Origin: Halosimplex aquaticum
GTDB taxonomy: Archaea > Halobacteriota > Halobacteria > Halobacteriales > Haloarculaceae
Length of the DNA: 64,000 nucleotides
Direction: 5' to 3'
NCBI RefSeq assembly: GCF_028747785.1
Contig: NZ_CP118158.1
Span: 1,922,001-1,986,000, forward strand
The stretch's first letter is position 1. The number at the start of each line of letters is the position of its first letter. The translations under genes and the position numbers were made by a program. Positions 16,443-25,494 of this stretch are shown here, piece by piece. Below the pieces are notes generated by a model. That model had not been told where the DNA came from. It searched no databases and saw nothing but the letters and a program-made list of their open reading frames with translations.

Positions 16443-19400
16443 ATGTCAGGGAGTGGGCGGGTTCTCGTGGTCGGGCGGCGCTCCGGGCGCGTGTCGGCCG
16501 TCGCCGACGAACTCGCGGCGGCCGGGTCGCTGTCGACGGAGACCGGGACCGCGGATACTCCGAGCGAGATCGACGACCCGACGACCGTGGACTGCCTCGT
16601 GTGGGTCGGCGACGCGACGGCCGACGGCCTCGCGGATCTGGTCGGCCGCGCCGGTGGTCGAGCGGGGACGCCGGTCGTGGTCGTCGGGGACGGCGACCTG
16701 ACGCCGGAAGCGGCCTTCGACGCGGGCGTCGCCGACTACGTCCGGGCAGGCGGCGGCGAGGCGGCGGTTCTCGCGCGACGGATCGAGCGACTGCTCGCGG
16801 ACGCGGCCGACTCGGTCGACGGCGACTCCGCTGCGGCCGCTGACGGCGGCGGAGAACAGGCCGAACGGTTGCGCGGCGGTGCCGCCTCGACGGCCGAGAC
16901 GAGCGCCGAACGGGTGCTCGACCGCGTCGACCGCGGCGTCGTCGGCCTTGACGACGACTTGCGGGTCACCTACCTCAACAGTCGGGCCGAGGACGCCCTC
17001 GGTCGACCGCGCGACGAAGTGGTCGGCGAGGACGTCTGGGACGTGTTCCCCGAAGCGGAGGGGACGGTGTGCGAGCGGGAGTACCGCGAGGCGCTGGAGA
17101 GCCAGACCGTCCGGTCGTTCGAGACCTACGACGAGGCGACCGAGTCGTGGCTGGAGGTGACGGTCTTCCCGGCGCCCGACGGGCTCTCGGTGTCGCTCCG
17201 CGACGTGACCGACAGGAAGCGGACGAAGGCCGAACTGGAGCGCAACGAGCGGGCGCTCCGGGACCTCCAGCGGCTGGCCTCGTCGCGGGACCTCTCGTTC
17301 CCGGAGAAGCTCGACCGGGCGCTGGCGGTCGGCTGCGAACGCCTCGGCCTCGAACTCGGCTATCTCACCCGGATCGAGGACGGCACGCAGACGATCGTGG
17401 CGACCTACGGCGACCCCGAGGCCTTCGAACCGGGATCGAGCGCGCCGCTGTGCGAGACCTACTGCCGGCGAGCGCTCGACGCAGACGGGGTGCTCGCGGT
17501 GGAGGACACCGCCGCCGCGGGCTGGAACGACGACCGGGCCGACGAGCGGTTCGGCCTGGAGTGTTACCTCGGCGGGACGCTGCTGGTCGGCGGCGAGCGG
17601 TACGGCACGCTCTGTTTCGGGTCCGACAGGACCCGCGAGGCGCCGTTCAGCGACGCCGAGGAGACGTTCATCGAACTGCTCATCGAGTGGGTCAGCTACG
17701 AACTCGAACGCCGCGAGCACGAGCGGGAACTGGGTCGCTACGAGACGATCGTCCGGTCGGTGGACGACGGCGTCTACGAACTGGACGCCGACGGCCGGTT
17801 CACGTTCGTCAACCCCGCGCTGTGCCGGATCACCGGGTACGAACCGGACGAACTCGTGGGCGAGCACGTCTCGGTGATCAAGGGCGACGAGGCGACGGAG
17901 GACGCCGTCGCGGCGCTGCTGGCGGGCGACGAGACCGAGCGGACCGTCGAGTCGGTCGTCCAGCGCGAGCGCGGGCCGCCGGTCCCCTGCGAGGATAGCA
18001 TGACGGTCCGTACCGACGAGGACGGGGATGTCCGCGCCGTCGTCGGCGTCGTCCGCGACGTGACCGAGCAGAAGGCCCAGCGGGAGATGCTCTCGGAACT
18101 GGTCACCTCCTCGCGGTCGCTGATGCAGGCACGCGACCGCGAGGAAGTCGCGGAGATGGCCGCGAGGGCCGTCAGCGACGTGCTCGGGTTCGATCTGAAC
18201 GTCGTCCGCCTGTTCGACCGCGACGAGGACCGGCTACACCCCGCCGGCACGACCGACGCCGTCGTCGAACGCGGGCTGGCGACCCCCAGCTACGACGTCG
18301 ACGAGGGCGGCCCGGGCCGGGCGTTCGTCGACGGCGAGATGGTCGTCGACGAGGGCACGTCGACCACAGCGGACGGATCGGGGGACGACCGAGAGAACGG
18401 GGGCGTCCGCTCGGCGCTGCACATTCCGATGGGCGTCCACGGCACCATCAGCATCGGCTCCGAGGACCCAGACGACTTCTCGAACGTCGACCGTCGGGCC
18501 GCCCAACTGCTCGCGACCAGCGCGGCCGCGGCGGCCAACCGCGCCAAGCGCGAACAGGAGGTCCGCGACGCCCGCGAGCGGGTCGACACGCTCGTCGACC
18601 GGATCAACGGCCTCATCGAGAACACCGTCGAGGTGCTCGTCCAGGCCGGCACGCGCGAGGAGCTCGAACGCGGCGTCGTCGAGCAACTCGTCGCCACCGA
18701 CCCCTACGCCTTCGCGTGGATCGGCCAGCCCGACCTGGCCGCCGATCGGGTCGAGGCCGCCGCGTGGGACGGCGACGTGCCCGAACTGGAATCGGCCGTC
18801 GAGTCGCTCTCGCTCGACCGAGCGGCGGCCCGCGACGGCGCCGACCCCGCCGCGCTCGCGCTGGACGACGAGACCATCCACATCGTCGACGACCTCGCGG
18901 ACGCGCCCGCGGGCAGCGTCCACGCCGTCGCCCACGAGGCCGGCCTCGGCTCGATGATCGCCGTCCCGCTCACGTACAAGGACGCGAGTTACGGCGTCCT
19001 CTGCGTCTACGCGCCGGCGACCGACGCTTTCGCCGACCGCGAGCAGGTCGTCCTCAGCGCGCTCGGCCGGGCCGTCGCCAACGCCGTCAACGCCATCGAG
19101 AGCGGGCGCATCCTCTCGACCGACCGCGTCGTCGAACTGGAGTTCACCGTCCGCGACAGCGACCTCCTCTTCGGCCGCCTGTCGGCGCAGACGGACGCCG
19201 CGCTGGACCTGACGGGCTCGGTCCACGAGTCCGACGGCAGCCTCCGGCTGTACGTCGCAGCGAGCGGCGCCGACGCCGGCGAACTCGAATCGATACTGGC
19301 CGGTGACGACGCGGTCACCTCGGCGACGACCATCGTCGACCACGACGGCGACGTGCTGTTCGAGGCGGTCGTCGAGGACTCGCTCGTCGAGGTGCTCGCC

Positions 19401-19796
19401 GACCACGGCGCGGTCACGCGGGCGGTCACCGCGGAGGACGGCGTGGCCCGGTACACCATCGAACTCCCCTACGAGGCCGAGGCCCGCGAACTGTTCGAAC
19501 TCGTCGCCGACCGCTACGAGGGGACGGACCTGGTGGGCTACCACGAGCACGAGCGGCCGGTCCGCACCCGCCAGGAGTTCCGCGAGGCGGTCACCGACCG
19601 CTTCACCGACCGCCAGGAGACGGCCATCCGGACGGCGTTCCTCGGCGGGTTCTTCGAGTGGCCCCGCGACGTCGACGGCGACGACCTCGCCGAGTCGATG
19701 GACATCTCCCGGCCGACCTACCACCAGCACCTCCGCGCCGCCCAGCGGAAGGTGTTCGACGAGCTGTTCGATCCGCACTCCGGCCGCCGGGCGTAG
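16443..19796 (+). CDS. Bacterio-opsin-activator-type regulator with PAS/GAF sensors and HTH_10
   Basis: A 1117-residue one-component sensor-regulator. Order: receiver-like domain (about 1-120), PAS (about 155-270), GAF (about 285-430), PAS (about 435-550), GAF (about 560-710), a further GAF (about 720-890), the Bat-associated GAF/HTH domain (about 895-1050), and a C-terminal HTH_10 (about 1055-1110) with FTDRQETAIRTAFLGGFFEWPR and MDISRPTYHQHLRAA. Such proteins bind DNA directly and couple redox, oxygen or light to transcription. The open frame extends to 16227, but that part lies in the intergenic repeat area; the ATG at 16443 follows a TATA-like box. Target genes cannot be told from the sequence. 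Confidence 0.9.
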   Translation: MSGSGRVLVVGRRSGRVSAVADELAAAGSLSTETGTADTPSEIDDPTTVDCLVWVGDATADGLADLVGRAGGRAGTPVVVVGDGDLTPEAAFDAGVADYVRAGGGEAAVLARRIERLLADAADSVDGDSAAAADGGGEQAERLRGGAASTAETSAERVLDRVDRGVVGLDDDLRVTYLNSRAEDALGRPRDEVVGEDVWDVFPEAEGTVCEREYREALESQTVRSFETYDEATESWLEVTVFPAPDGLSVSLRDVTDRKRTKAELERNERALRDLQRLASSRDLSFPEKLDRALAVGCERLGLELGYLTRIEDGTQTIVATYGDPEAFEPGSSAPLCETYCRRALDADGVLAVEDTAAAGWNDDRADERFGLECYLGGTLLVGGERYGTLCFGSDRTREAPFSDAEETFIELLIEWVSYELERREHERELGRYETIVRSVDDGVYELDADGRFTFVNPALCRITGYEPDELVGEHVSVIKGDEATEDAVAALLAGDETERTVESVVQRERGPPVPCEDSMTVRTDEDGDVRAVVGVVRDVTEQKAQREMLSELVTSSRSLMQARDREEVAEMAARAVSDVLGFDLNVVRLFDRDEDRLHPAGTTDAVVERGLATPSYDVDEGGPGRAFVDGEMVVDEGTSTTADGSGDDRENGGVRSALHIPMGVHGTISIGSEDPDDFSNVDRRAAQLLATSAAAAANRAKREQEVRDARERVDTLVDRINGLIENTVEVLVQAGTREELERGVVEQLVATDPYAFAWIGQPDLAADRVEAAAWDGDVPELESAVESLSLDRAAARDGADPAALALDDETIHIVDDLADAPAGSVHAVAHEAGLGSMIAVPLTYKDASYGVLCVYAPATDAFADREQVVLSALGRAVANAVNAIESGRILSTDRVVELEFTVRDSDLLFGRLSAQTDAALDLTGSVHESDGSLRLYVAASGADAGELESILAGDDAVTSATTIVDHDGDVLFEAVVEDSLVEVLADHGAVTRAVTAEDGVARYTIELPYEAEARELFELVADRYEGTDLVGYHEHERPVRTRQEFREAVTDRFTDRQETAIRTAFLGGFFEWPRDVDGDDLAESMDISRPTYHQHLRAAQRKVFDELFDPHSGRRA

Positions 19797-19876
19797 CACA
19801 CCGAGGTAGTAGTTCGGCCGGCGGTGCCGGACCGAGAGAGATGGATTGATACGCCGGGGTCGCCTACCGACTGGCG

Positions 19877-20932
19877 ATGGCCGACGAGTCCGAGGACGAC
19901 GCGGCCGCCGCGGTCGAGGGGCCGCTGTGGACCGAGACCCACGCGCCGGCGCTCGAAGACCTCCCCCAGCCGAAGGTGCGCGAGCACCTCCGGAGCGTCG
20001 TCGAGGAGCCGATGAACCTGCTCGTCCACGGGCCGAAAGGCGCCGGCAAGACCGCCGCCGTGCGCGCGCTGGCCGACGAACTCCACGAGAACCCCGACGC
20101 CGACCTCGTGGAAATCAACGTCGCCGACTTCTTCGACATGACGAAAAAGGAGGTCAGCCAGGACGACCGCTTCTCGCAGTTCATCGACTCGAAGCGCCGC
20201 CGTGAGTCCTCGAAGGCCGACCTCATCAACCACGTCCTCAAGGAGTCGGCGAGCTACGCGCCCGTCTCGGGCAACTACAAGACCGTCCTGCTGGACAACG
20301 CCGAGGGCGTCCGCGAGGACTTCCAGCAGGCGCTGCGCCGCGTGATGGAGCAGTACTACGAGGCGACGCAGTTCGTCATCGCGACGCGCCAGCCCTCGGC
20401 GCTCATCCCGCCGATCCGCTCGCGGTGTTTCCCCGTCTCTGTCAGGAAGCCCACGCACGACGAGACCGTCGCCGTCCTCGAAGACATCGTCGAGGCGGAG
20501 GGCGCCGACCACGACGACGAGGGCATCGAGTACGTCGCGGGCTACGCCGACGGCGACCTCCGCGAGGCGATCCTGGCCGCCCAGACCACCTACGAGCAGG
20601 AAGGCGAGATCACGATGAACACCGCCTACGAGGTGCTGGGGTCGCTGGGCGCGGACGAGCGCGTCCAGGAGATGATCACGGCCGCCGAGGCCGGCGAGTT
20701 CACCGACGCTCGATCGACGCTCGACGACCTGCTCGTCGACGAGGGCCACAGCGGCGAGGAGGTCCTCGAAGACGTGCTGACGGTCGCGCGCTCCCGCTAT
20801 TCGGGCGCGGAACTGGCGCGAGTCCATCAGCTGGCCGGCGAGATCGATCTCGACCTCCACGAGGGGACCAACGACCGCATCCACGTCTCGCACCTGCTCG
20901 CCGAACTCGGCGAGATGCGCGCCGGTCGGTGA
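19877..20932 (+). CDS. rfcC: Replication factor C small-subunit paralogue (RfcC-like)
   Basis: A 351-residue AAA+ clamp-loader subunit. Walker A is GPKGAGKT (about residues 51-58). The Walker B strand reads TVLLDNAEG where the main small subunit has IIFLDEADA, so the catalytic glutamate is replaced by Asn. The arginine-finger SRC motif is kept (PPIRSRCF). A C-terminal collar domain follows. Haloarchaea generally carry a second small RFC subunit like this; it may bind ATP without hydrolysing it and fix the subunit order in the pentamer. The canonical small subunit is at 32315 in this same window. The stop codon lies at the start of a 20-bp tandem repeat. Confidence 0.88.
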   Translation: MADESEDDAAAAVEGPLWTETHAPALEDLPQPKVREHLRSVVEEPMNLLVHGPKGAGKTAAVRALADELHENPDADLVEINVADFFDMTKKEVSQDDRFSQFIDSKRRRESSKADLINHVLKESASYAPVSGNYKTVLLDNAEGVREDFQQALRRVMEQYYEATQFVIATRQPSALIPPIRSRCFPVSVRKPTHDETVAVLEDIVEAEGADHDDEGIEYVAGYADGDLREAILAAQTTYEQEGEITMNTAYEVLGSLGADERVQEMITAAEAGEFTDARSTLDDLLVDEGHSGEEVLEDVLTVARSRYSGAELARVHQLAGEIDLDLHEGTNDRIHVSHLLAELGEMRAGR

Positions 20933-20990
20933 CGATCGGTCGCGGCCGGTGACGATCGGTCGCGGTCGGTGACGATCGGTCGCATCCGGT
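20931..20990 (+). repeat. 20-bp tandem repeat overlapping the rfcC stop
   Basis: GACGATCGGTCGCGGCCGGT-type units start at 20931, 20951 and 20971, the third diverging towards its end. The rfcC stop codon lies at its left edge. Confidence 0.8.
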
Positions 20991-21073
20991 GCGGGTCGCG
21001 GCCGGTGCGGTGCGAACGAGTCGGCGAGCGCCCGCGGGCCCTTCGACCGGCGCCGCTGGCCGCGTTGTCCGCT

Positions 21074-21087
21074 TCGAAATCCTTTTA
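21074..21087 (+). promoter_or_regulatory. Promoter of the S24e-S27ae operon
   Basis: TCGAAATC followed by CTTTTA forms a BRE/TATA pair about 33-46 bases before the rps24e ATG, giving a short leader. Confidence 0.6.
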
Positions 21088-21119
21088 CCCGCTTCGGGGG
21101 GAGTATTGGACAACGAACC

Positions 21120-21434
21120 ATGGACATCGACATCATCGCGGAAGAGGAGAATCCGATGTTGCATCGGACGGACGTGCGATTCGAGATGACTCACGACGAG
21201 GCGACCCCCTCGCGGCTCTCTGTGCGCGACTCTCTCGCGGCGAAGCTCAACAAGGACGCCGGCGAGGTCGTCGTCCACGAGCTCGACACGAAGTTCGGCA
21301 TGCGCAAGACCGTCGGCTACGCGAAGGTCTACGACGACGCCGAGCACGCCCGCGACGTCGAGCAGGACCACATGCTCGAACGCAACAAGATCGTCGCCGA
21401 CGAGGGCGAGGCCGAAGAGGCCGAGGAGGCCTGA
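21120..21434 (+). CDS. rps24e: 30S ribosomal protein S24e
   Basis: A 104-residue small-subunit ribosomal protein of archaea and eukaryotes. The N-terminal [15 protein letters not shown] and the central [15 protein letters not shown] are typical of the S24e RRM-like fold. The C-terminus is a short acidic Glu/Ala tail, as usual in haloarchaea. One base separates its stop from the S27ae start, so the two are coupled in one operon. Confidence 0.96.
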   Translation: MDIDIIAEEENPMLHRTDVRFEMTHDEATPSRLSVRDSLAAKLNKDAGEVVVHELDTKFGMRKTVGYAKVYDDAEHARDVEQDHMLERNKIVADEGEAEEAEEA

Positions 21435-21435
21435 G

Positions 21436-21570
21436 ATGGCGCGTCACGAACTCTACGAGGACGACGGGACCACCGAGCGCGAGCAGTGCCCGCGCTGCGG
21501 CGACACCTTCCTCGCGGACCACGGCGACCGCAAGCACTGCGGGAAGTGCGGCTACACCGAGTGGGAGTAG
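21436..21570 (+). CDS. rps27ae: 30S ribosomal protein S27ae
   Basis: A 44-residue zinc-ribbon ribosomal protein. Cysteines in CPRCG (18-22) and CGKCG (35-39) make the C4 zinc site, and the protein ends YTEWE as in other archaeal S27ae. In archaea it is encoded without the N-terminal ubiquitin moiety seen in eukaryotes. It follows rps24e with a single-base gap, the conserved archaeal gene pair. Confidence 0.96.
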   Translation: MARHELYEDDGTTEREQCPRCGDTFLADHGDRKHCGKCGYTEWE

Positions 21571-21689
21571 GTCCCGACTTCTCCGCCGTTTTCGCGACTT
21601 CGTAGCCGCTGTACCGGCGCTTTCCGGAACCCCCGACTGCGCCGACCGGGCAGAAGGTTGATACCGGCGCCGGCGGATCTTCCGTCTGA

Positions 21690-22271
21690 ATGACCAGTCC
21701 CTCCACGGAGCGGATGGCGAGCGACTGCTCGGGGGTCCGGGCCGTCGGCGCCGAGATACGGAACCTCTGGACCGCTCTGGCCGCGATCACCGCGTTTCTG
21801 GTCGGGACCGTATCGACCTGGTTCGCGTTGCGCGTCTCCGTCTGGCCCGTGTTGAAGTCCGAGTTGGTGTCGGCGACCGGCGTCACCGTCGTCGCCACTA
21901 CGCCGTGGGACGTGATCCTCCTGCAAGCGCAGGTCGCGGCCGCGGTCGGGCTGCTGCTCGCGGTCGAGACGGTCCTCTATCGGAGCCGCAGCGCGCTGCT
22001 GAGCGAGCGGTGGTGGTCGGGCGAACCGCTCTCGGCGGGAGTGCGCGCGCTCCTCGTCGCCGTCGGCGTCGCGCTGTTGCCGGTCGGGGCCGCGCTGGGC
22101 TACGACCACGTCGTCCCCGTCGTCGTCGCGTTCGTCGCGAGCGAGGGGGTCACGTGGTCTATCGTGCAGTGGGGCCGAACCGCGACGGGAGTCGCCGCGG
22201 TGTCTGGAGTGGCAGCCCAGGTCGCGTTCGTCAGTGCAGTCGTCGCGTTACGGGGAACCGTCGGGCGATGA
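21690..22271 (+). CDS. Short TatC-like integral membrane protein
   Basis: A 193-residue membrane protein with about four hydrophobic helices. Several blocks recall the haloarchaeal Sec-independent translocase TatC: a WFALRVSVW segment after helix 1, ATTPWDVILLQAQVAAAVGL before and in helix 2, a YRSRSALLSERW stretch where TatC has its cytosolic loop, and YDHVVPVVVAFV and GVAAQVAFV further on. TatC normally has six helices and at least 240 residues, so this version lacks the end and is divergent. Whether it works in Tat export is unknown. Its stop overlaps the next start by four bases (ATGA), forming an operon with a predicted lipoprotein. Confidence 0.72.
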   Translation: MTSPSTERMASDCSGVRAVGAEIRNLWTALAAITAFLVGTVSTWFALRVSVWPVLKSELVSATGVTVVATTPWDVILLQAQVAAAVGLLLAVETVLYRSRSALLSERWWSGEPLSAGVRALLVAVGVALLPVGAALGYDHVVPVVVAFVASEGVTWSIVQWGRTATGVAAVSGVAAQVAFVSAVVALRGTVGR

Positions 22272-22786
22272 CTGGAGCGGACGGAACAGTACAGAGAGTC
22301 GTTCTGCTGGTCCCGCTCGTCGGGTCAGCGGCCGCACTATCCGGCTGCATCGGAATCGGGGACAGCGCGTCGTACGACGTCACGGTGCGGAACGACGACG
22401 ATGCGGCCCACGAGGTCACCGTGGAGTTCGACCGGGGCAGGTCGTATCCCGTCCGGAACTGGACCCGGTCGGTCGAATCGGGCGCGACCGCCAGTATCGA
22501 CGGCGTCTTGCACTCCTCGGACTGGCCGTACGGCTTCTTTCTCCACGTGTTCGTCGACGGCGACCACGTGAACACGACCAGCCACCGTCTGGACGGCGAC
22601 GTGACGCTCGTCGTCGGCGAGAGCGGCGACGTGACGGCGAACGCCACCGAGGTCCTGACCGACGAGCGGCCGAAACGCCGCTACGGCACCGAGTCCGGGC
22701 GGTCGACCGCTGCTGACGAGCCGACCGGTACCACCGCTCCCGGGGATCCCGGAGCGGCGCCGTCCCGACTCCGTAGTCCTGAGTGA
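22268..22786 (+). CDS. Predicted lipoprotein of unknown function
   Basis: A 172-residue exported protein. The N-terminal hydrophobic segment ends in the lipobox LSGC (Cys at about residue 26), so it should be lipid-anchored outside the cell. Unlike most haloarchaeal lipoproteins it has no twin arginine, suggesting Sec export. The mature part is a beta-sandwich-like domain (YDVTVRNDDDAAHEVTVEF, then a strand-rich stretch to about 130) followed by a Thr/Pro-rich tail. It overlaps the stop of the TatC-like gene, which argues for joint expression. Confidence 0.78.
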   Translation: MTGADGTVQRVVLLVPLVGSAAALSGCIGIGDSASYDVTVRNDDDAAHEVTVEFDRGRSYPVRNWTRSVESGATASIDGVLHSSDWPYGFFLHVFVDGDHVNTTSHRLDGDVTLVVGESGDVTANATEVLTDERPKRRYGTESGRSTAADEPTGTTAPGDPGAAPSRLRSPE

Positions 22787-22831
22787 CATATTCATGCCGT
22801 CGGCGGTCGAATCGGCGGGTGGAGACTACCA

Positions 22832-23593
22832 ATGACACAGTTTGACGGCGATACGGCCATCGTGACGGGGGCGAGCACCGGCATCGGCGAATCGACGGCG
22901 AAGCGCTTCGCCGAGGACGGCGCGTCGGTCGTCGTCGCCGACGTGAACGTCGACGGCGGCGAGGGGACGGTCGCCGACATCGAGGACGCGGGCGGAGCGG
23001 CGACGTTCGTCGAGACGGACGTCAGCGACCCCGACGACGTGGCGGCGATGGTCGAGACGGCGGTCGACACATACGGCGGCCTCGACGTGGCGTTCAACAA
23101 CGCCGGGATCGAGGGCGAGAGCCGCCCGACGGCCGACCAGTCGATCGAGAACTGGGACCGGGTCGTCGGTGTCGACCTGCGGGGCGTCTTCCTCTGTCTG
23201 CGCGCCGAGATCCCCGCGATGCTCGAAGACGGCGGCGGCGCGATCGTGAACACGTCGTCGGTCGCCGGACAGGTCGGGTTCCCCCAGATCAGCCCGTACG
23301 TCGCGAGCAAGTTCGGCGTGATCGGCCTGACGAAAAACGCCGCACTGGAGTACAGCGGCGAGGATATCCGCGTCAACGCGGTCTGTCCGGGCGTGATCGA
23401 CACGCCGATGGTCCGGCGGTCGACGAGCGGCGACGGCGACTCGGTCGTCGACCGGGCGGTCGCGGCGACGCCGATGGGTCGGCTCGGACACCCGGACGAG
23501 GTCGCGGACGCGGTCGTCTGGCTCTGCTCGGAAGACGCCTCGTACGTGACGGGCGAGACGCTGACCGTCGACGGCGGCTTCACGAGCCAGTAA
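22832..23593 (+). CDS. Short-chain dehydrogenase/reductase
   Basis: A 253-residue classical SDR. The cofactor-binding TGASTGIG is near residues 11-18, FNNAGIEG follows near 89, the catalytic Ser is in NTSSVAGQ and the Tyr/Lys pair in YVASK, and the end is the common ETLTVDGGFTSQ. The acidic residue at the end of strand 2 (VVVADVNVDGG) suggests NAD+ rather than NADP+. It resembles glucose 1-dehydrogenase and 3-oxoacyl reductases; the substrate cannot be told. It stands alone. Confidence 0.92.
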   Translation: MTQFDGDTAIVTGASTGIGESTAKRFAEDGASVVVADVNVDGGEGTVADIEDAGGAATFVETDVSDPDDVAAMVETAVDTYGGLDVAFNNAGIEGESRPTADQSIENWDRVVGVDLRGVFLCLRAEIPAMLEDGGGAIVNTSSVAGQVGFPQISPYVASKFGVIGLTKNAALEYSGEDIRVNAVCPGVIDTPMVRRSTSGDGDSVVDRAVAATPMGRLGHPDEVADAVVWLCSEDASYVTGETLTVDGGFTSQ

Positions 23594-23667
23594 CCGGGCG
23601 GGGGAACCGAGACCCCGCCGGAGACCGAAGTCGTCTTTTCCGTCCGGAGGAGATATGCGGCAACCAC

Positions 23668-25362
23668 ATGGCCGCGAGTCCGCCGAACGGGGACGGAGAC
23701 GGAGCGATCCGGCGAGTGCTGGGCATCGAGGGGACCGCGTGGGCGGCCAGCGCCGCCGTCTACGAGGTCGCGTCCGACGAGGTCACCATCGAGAGCGACC
23801 CGTACCAGCCCGACAGCGGCGGCATCCACCCCCGCGAGGCGGCCGAGCACATGAGCGAGGCCGTCCCGTCGGTCGTCGAGACGGCCATCGAGACGGCCCG
23901 CGAGCGCGCGGCCGCGGCGGGCGAGGACCCGAACGACTCGCCGATCGACGCCGTCGCGTTCTCGCGGGGGCCGGGACTCGGCCCCTGTCTGCGGATCGTC
24001 GGCACCGCAGCGCGTGCGGTCGCCCAGCGCTTCGACGTGCCTCTGGTCGGCGTCAACCACATGGTCGCTCACCTGGAGATCGGACGCCACCGGTCGGGCT
24101 TCGAGGCGCCGGTCTGTCTCAACGCGAGCGGCGCGAACGCGCACGTGCTGGCCTTCCGGAACGGCCGCTATCGCGTCCTCGGCGAGACGATGGACACCGG
24201 CGTCGGCAACGCGCTGGACAAGTTCACCCGCCACGTCGGCTGGTCCCACCCCGGCGGGCCGAAGGTCGAATCCCACGCGCTGGAGGGGGAGTACGTCGAC
24301 CTGCCCTACGTCGTCAAGGGGATGGACTTCTCCTTCTCGGGGATCATGAGCGCCGCGAAGCAGGAATACGACGACGGGACCCCCGTGGAGGACGTCTGTC
24401 GCGGGCTGGAGGAGACCGTCTTCGCGATGCTCACCGAGGTGAGCGAGCGGGCGCTGTCGCTGACCGGTCGCGACGAACTCGTCCTCGGCGGAGGGGTGGG
24501 CCAGAACGAGCGCCTCCAGGGGATGCTCCGCGAGATGTGCGAGCAGCGCGGCGCCGACCTGCACGTCCCCGAGAACCGCTTCCTGCGGGACAACGCCGGC
24601 ATGATCGCCGTCCTCGGCGCGAAGATGGCCGCCGCGGGCGACACGCTCGCGGTCGAGGACTCCGCCATCGACGCGGACTTCCGGCCCGACGAGGTGCCGG
24701 TGACCTGGCGGGCCGGCGAACCGGTCGCAGCCAGCGCAGGGTCGAGCGCGGACGATACCGATGGCCCGGCCGAACAGCAGGGCGCCGAGGCGACGGTCAC
24801 GGTCGAGGGCGATCACGTCGTCAAGCGCCGGCACCCGCGGTCGTATCGCCACCCCGCGCTCGACGAGCGGTTGCGCCGCGAGCGGACCCGCATCGAGGCG
24901 CGCCTGACCAGCGAGGCGCGTCGGCACGGCGTCCCGACGCCGCTCGTGCGCGACGTCGACACCGAATCGGCGACGATCGTCTTCCAGCGGGTCGGCGAGC
25001 GCGACCTGGACGACGGGCTCTCGGCCGAGCGCGCGGCGGCGGTCGGGCGCCACCTCGCGGCGATCCACGACGCGGGGTTCGTCCACGGCGACCCGACGAC
25101 CAGGAACGTGCGCGTCGGTGCGTCGGGGACTGACGGCACCGATCGCGTCTTCCTCATCGACTTCGGGCTCGGCTACCACACCGGCCACGAGGAGGACCAC
25201 GCGATGGACCTGCACGTCTTCGCCCAGAGCCTCGCGGGCACGGCCGACGACCACGAGCGACTACAGACCGCCGCGGAGGACGCCTATCGCGCCGCGAGCG
25301 AGCGCCCCGACGCCGTACTCGACCGCCTCCGGGAGATCGAAGGCCGGGGCCGGTACCAGTAG
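23668..25362 (+). CDS. Fused Kae1-Bud32: tRNA threonylcarbamoyladenosine synthase and Bud32 kinase
   Basis: A 564-residue bifunctional KEOPS component that makes t6A37 on ANN-decoding tRNAs. Kae1 spans about 1-345: the iron/zinc ligands are in NHMVAHLEIG, the nucleotide site includes LVLGGGVGQNERL, and NASGANAHVL is conserved. After a disordered Ala/Asp-rich linker (about 350-380), Bud32 spans the rest: a Lys in VVKRRHPRSYRHP, the catalytic loop FVHGDPTTRNVRV, and the metal-binding DFG in LIDFGLGYH. This fusion is known in archaea, including haloarchaea. The gene is monocistronic. The start at 23668 gives a short acidic extension before RRVLGIEG. Confidence 0.96.
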   Translation: MAASPPNGDGDGAIRRVLGIEGTAWAASAAVYEVASDEVTIESDPYQPDSGGIHPREAAEHMSEAVPSVVETAIETARERAAAAGEDPNDSPIDAVAFSRGPGLGPCLRIVGTAARAVAQRFDVPLVGVNHMVAHLEIGRHRSGFEAPVCLNASGANAHVLAFRNGRYRVLGETMDTGVGNALDKFTRHVGWSHPGGPKVESHALEGEYVDLPYVVKGMDFSFSGIMSAAKQEYDDGTPVEDVCRGLEETVFAMLTEVSERALSLTGRDELVLGGGVGQNERLQGMLREMCEQRGADLHVPENRFLRDNAGMIAVLGAKMAAAGDTLAVEDSAIDADFRPDEVPVTWRAGEPVAASAGSSADDTDGPAEQQGAEATVTVEGDHVVKRRHPRSYRHPALDERLRRERTRIEARLTSEARRHGVPTPLVRDVDTESATIVFQRVGERDLDDGLSAERAAAVGRHLAAIHDAGFVHGDPTTRNVRVGASGTDGTDRVFLIDFGLGYHTGHEEDHAMDLHVFAQSLAGTADDHERLQTAAEDAYRAASERPDAVLDRLREIEGRGRYQ

Positions 25363-25457
25363 TCCGCGGAGAGCAACCGTCGGGAAGTCCAGTTCGGTCC
25401 GACAGGTCGATAGTCGCCCGACCCCGCGCTGTCGCCGGCCGTGTTAGCCGGTACCAC

Positions 25458-25469
25458 GGAGTTTTAAAT
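25458..25469 (+). promoter_or_regulatory. Promoter of the universal stress protein gene
   Basis: TTTTAAAT lies about 26-33 bases before the ATG at 25495 in an AT-rich patch, a strong TATA box predicting a near-leaderless transcript. Confidence 0.65.
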
Positions 25470-25494
25470 ACCCGTCGGTGAACATACGAACACT

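Noticed and set aside
19718..21136. A 472-codon frame antisense to rfcC
   Set aside because: Shadow of rfcC; its last part runs through the 20-bp repeat and the S24e promoter.
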